Shown here one piece after another: positions 62,183 through 64,000 of a DNA stretch of 64,000 bases. The position numbers and the translations under genes are program-made. This DNA is from Paenibacillus cymbidii. Lineage in GTDB: Bacteria > Bacillota > Bacilli > Paenibacillales > NBRC-103111. The stretch lies in contig NZ_SHLX01000001.1 in assembly GCF_004764705.1 (NCBI RefSeq), positions 186,001-250,000 on the forward strand. Direction: 5' to 3'. How positions within the stretch are numbered: position 1 is the stretch's first letter; each line of letters begins with the position of its first letter. Under the pieces are notes generated by a model, which saw only the letters and a list, made by a program, of their open reading frames with translations, did not search any database and was not told where the DNA came from.

Positions 62183-63730
62183 ATGAACAACGAACGGGTT
62201 GCCGGCAGCAAGGACGATCTTTTGGTCGACGCGCAAACGGTTCATCGCAATTTATCGGTTTCGCGCCTGTATGAACAGGCAATTGCCGGCCGCGAAGCCA
62301 AGCTGGCTTCTTCGGGCGCATTACAAGTGAGCACCGGTTCTTTCACCGGCCGTTCGCCCGGGGACAAATATATCGTGACGGACCCCTCCGTCGCCGATTT
62401 CATTGCGTGGGGAGACGTCAATAGGCCGCTGGCTCCGAACCGGTTCGATCGGCTGTACGATAAAGCGCGGCAATATATGTCCGGACGGGAAGTGTATGTA
62501 TTCGAAGGGTATGCCGGCGCCGATCCGCTGCACCGCGTTCCGGTTCGCGTCGTGAATGAATTCGCATGGCAAAACCTGTTCGTCCGCCAGTTGTTTCTTC
62601 CTCGTCCCGAAGGAGAAACGAATCCGTTTGCGCCCGAGTTTACGGTCATTGCACTGCCCGATCTGCTGGCGGAGCCGGAGACGGACGGCACTCGTTCGGA
62701 AACATTTATCGTCATTTCGTTCGAGAAGAACATCATTTTGATCGGAGGCACCCACTATGCGGGTGAAATCAAAAAATCGCTCTTCAGCGTGCTGAATTAC
62801 AAGCTGCCCTTCGAAGGCATTTTGCCCATGCACTGTTCGGCCAATGTTGGGGCGGACGGCGACGTCGCGCTTTTTTTCGGTCTGTCGGGCACAGGCAAAA
62901 CAACGCTTTCCGCCGATCCGACCCGCCGGCTTATTGGCGACGACGAACACGGCTGGTCCGATACCGGCGTCTACAATTTTGAAGGCGGGTGTTATGCCAA
63001 ATGCATCGGGCTTTCGAGGGAGAAGGAGCCGCAAATATGGGATGCCATTGGCTACGGAACGGTGCTGGAAAATGTAAAACTGGACGCCTTGACCGGAGAG
63101 GCCGACTATGCCAGCGCGGAAATAACGGAGAACACGCGGGCGGCTTACGCGATCGATCGTATTTCCAATGCCGTCGTTCCGGGTATGGCGGGCCATCCGG
63201 GCATCATCCTTTTTTTGGCCGCCGATGCATTCGGCGTGCTGCCTCCGATCGCCAAATTGACGAGCGAACAGGCCATCTACTACTTCCTGTCCGGCTATAC
63301 CTCCAAACTGGCCGGAACGGAACGAGGCGTAACGGAGCCGGCGGCAACTTTCTCCGCTTGCTTCGGGGCGCCGTTTATGCCGCTGGCGCCAAAGAAATAC
63401 GCCGAAATGCTGGGGCGCAACATTGCCCGGCACGGGTGCCGTGTGTATCTGGTCAACACCGGTTGGCGCGGCGGCGCAGCCGGCGTCGGGAAGCGGATGG
63501 AACTGCGGTATACAAGAGCGATGGTTACGGCGGCTATAGAAGGAACGATCGAACAGGCGTCGTATTCGGCGGATCCGATCTTCGGCCTTGCGCGCCCCGA
63601 TCATGTGCCGGGAGTTCCGGACGAACTGCTGGATCCCCGCCATTCCTGGGGGAACAAAAACGATTACGACGTCAACGCGCGGCAGTTGAAGGAACGGTTT
63701 GAACGCAATTTCGCCAAGCTGTCCGAATAG
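62183..63730 (+). CDS. pckA: Phosphoenolpyruvate carboxykinase (ATP)
   Basis: PckA (EC 4.1.1.49) converts oxaloacetate and ATP to phosphoenolpyruvate, the entry to gluconeogenesis. The 515-residue protein has [36 protein letters not shown] and the P-loop [31 protein letters not shown] and STEP-like TSKLAGTE also fit the ATP-dependent family. GGGGGAG precedes the ATG. Its position after the RraA-type gene suggests use of C4 or C3 products of the sugar-acid pathway, although pckA could simply be a native neighbour of prmA in this lineage. Confidence 0.96.
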   Translation: MNNERVAGSKDDLLVDAQTVHRNLSVSRLYEQAIAGREAKLASSGALQVSTGSFTGRSPGDKYIVTDPSVADFIAWGDVNRPLAPNRFDRLYDKARQYMSGREVYVFEGYAGADPLHRVPVRVVNEFAWQNLFVRQLFLPRPEGETNPFAPEFTVIALPDLLAEPETDGTRSETFIVISFEKNIILIGGTHYAGEIKKSLFSVLNYKLPFEGILPMHCSANVGADGDVALFFGLSGTGKTTLSADPTRRLIGDDEHGWSDTGVYNFEGGCYAKCIGLSREKEPQIWDAIGYGTVLENVKLDALTGEADYASAEITENTRAAYAIDRISNAVVPGMAGHPGIILFLAADAFGVLPPIAKLTSEQAIYYFLSGYTSKLAGTERGVTEPAATFSACFGAPFMPLAPKKYAEMLGRNIARHGCRVYLVNTGWRGGAAGVGKRMELRYTRAMVTAAIEGTIEQASYSADPIFGLARPDHVPGVPDELLDPRHSWGNKNDYDVNARQLKERFERNFAKLSE

Positions 63731-63765
63731 CCTTTGATCGGCGGGCGTTATCCAGCCGGCCGTTT

Positions 63766-63794
63766 TTGCTCCGCGGCGCGGCATGTAGTACAAT
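63766..63794 (+). promoter_or_regulatory. Sigma-A promoter of prmA
   Basis: TTGCTC (63766-63771), 17-bp spacer, TACAAT (63789-63794), 55 bp before prmA. prmA is thus transcribed independently of dnaJ and pckA. Confidence 0.7.
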
Positions 63795-63848
63795 AGCCGT
63801 AGCACGCCCGCCAGGCGGGCAAGGATGGGAACGTGCAGGAGGATAACG

Positions 63849-64000
63849 ATGCGTTGGCATGAAGTGACCGTACATACGACGGAAGAAGCCGTCGAAATGA
63901 TTTCCAATTTTTTGCATGAGCTGGGCGCCGGCGGCGTTTCGATTGAAGAGTCGGGCACGCTGAATAAACCGCGCGATACGTCGCTTGGCCAGTGGTACGA
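63849..64000 (+). CDS. prmA: Ribosomal protein L11 methyltransferase, N-terminal part (cut by window end)
   Basis: PrmA trimethylates ribosomal protein L11. Only the first 50 residues are present; the sequence MRWHEVTVHTTEEAVEMI and HELGAGGVSIEES is the typical Firmicute PrmA N-terminus (substrate-recognition domain). AGGAGG at 63837-63842 sets the ATG. In Bacillus the gene directly follows dnaJ, and here it is 45 kb away. Confidence 0.9.
   Translation, partial: MRWHEVTVHTTEEAVEMISNFLHELGAGGVSIEESGTLNKPRDTSLGQWY

Overview
The window looks like the chromosome of a GC-rich, endospore-forming Firmicute of the Paenibacillaceae (Cohnella/Paenibacillus-like). It carries gpr, spoIIP and a yfhD-type gene behind sigma-F/G-like promoters. 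It also has the gram-positive order lepA-hemW-hrcA-grpE-dnaK-dnaJ with a perfect CIRCE element, and YesM/YesN plus LplABC-type sugar systems. The genus is inferred from gene order and sequence style, not from a search.

Left part (1-18,756): the C-terminal part of a membrane-anchored protein (probably an anti-sigma factor), then a small uronate operon kduI-deoR-kduD with 10-bp direct repeats that look like its operator. The housekeeping block follows: holA, rpsT (opposite strand), gpr, a HAD hydrolase, spoIIP, a yqxA-like gene, lepA, hemW, a GNAT acetyltransferase, and hrcA-grpE-dnaK-dnaJ ending in a strong terminator.

In Bacillus and relatives prmA directly follows dnaJ. Here prmA starts at 63,849, so about 45 kb separates them, nearly all of it carbohydrate genes. 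Block 1 (about 18.8-42.1 kb) encodes a HAD phosphatase, an internally duplicated deoxyhypusine-synthase-like protein, a GH4 alpha-galactosidase-type enzyme, a ROK repressor, a mutarotase-like protein, a GH38 alpha-mannosidase, a PfkB/RfaE-like kinase, a DapA-like aldolase, a histidine phosphatase, a CUT1 importer without its ATPase, a NodB-like deacetylase, an EEP-family hydrolase and, on the minus strand, a CehA/McbA-type PHP metallohydrolase. Variants of one AT-rich palindrome (arms TTAACTTAAT and ATTAAGTTAA) occur upstream of several of these genes and suggest one ROK regulon.

A two-gene sporulation-type unit (yfhD-like plus a hypothetical) at 42.2-42.7 kb separates block 1 from block 2 (42.9-62.1 kb). 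Block 2 has an SDR dehydrogenase, a 3-hydroxyacyl-CoA-dehydrogenase-like gene broken by an in-frame TAA, a YesM/YesN two-component pair, a DUF4091 glycosidase, an SMP-30 lactonase, an LplABC-type importer (no ATPase), two Gfo/Idh/MocA oxidoreductases, a large protein of unknown function, an amidohydrolase, a sugar-acid dehydratase-like enolase, a creatininase-family enzyme, RidA and an RraA-type aldolase. ATP-dependent pckA and prmA follow. The enzymes read as uptake, deglycosylation, oxidation, lactone/lactam opening, dehydration and aldol cleavage of a modified or acidic sugar, with pckA able to feed oxaloacetate into gluconeogenesis. The substrate cannot be named from sequence alone.

The non-coding DNA is unusually structured. 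There are two 165-bp MITE-like elements, each inserted at the stop codon of an SDR gene. Four-palindrome cassettes share a spacing of about 51, 62 and 52 bp. There are also tandem arrays of 92, 50 and 51 bp, and a paired box upstream of two promoters that probably binds the YesN-type regulator.
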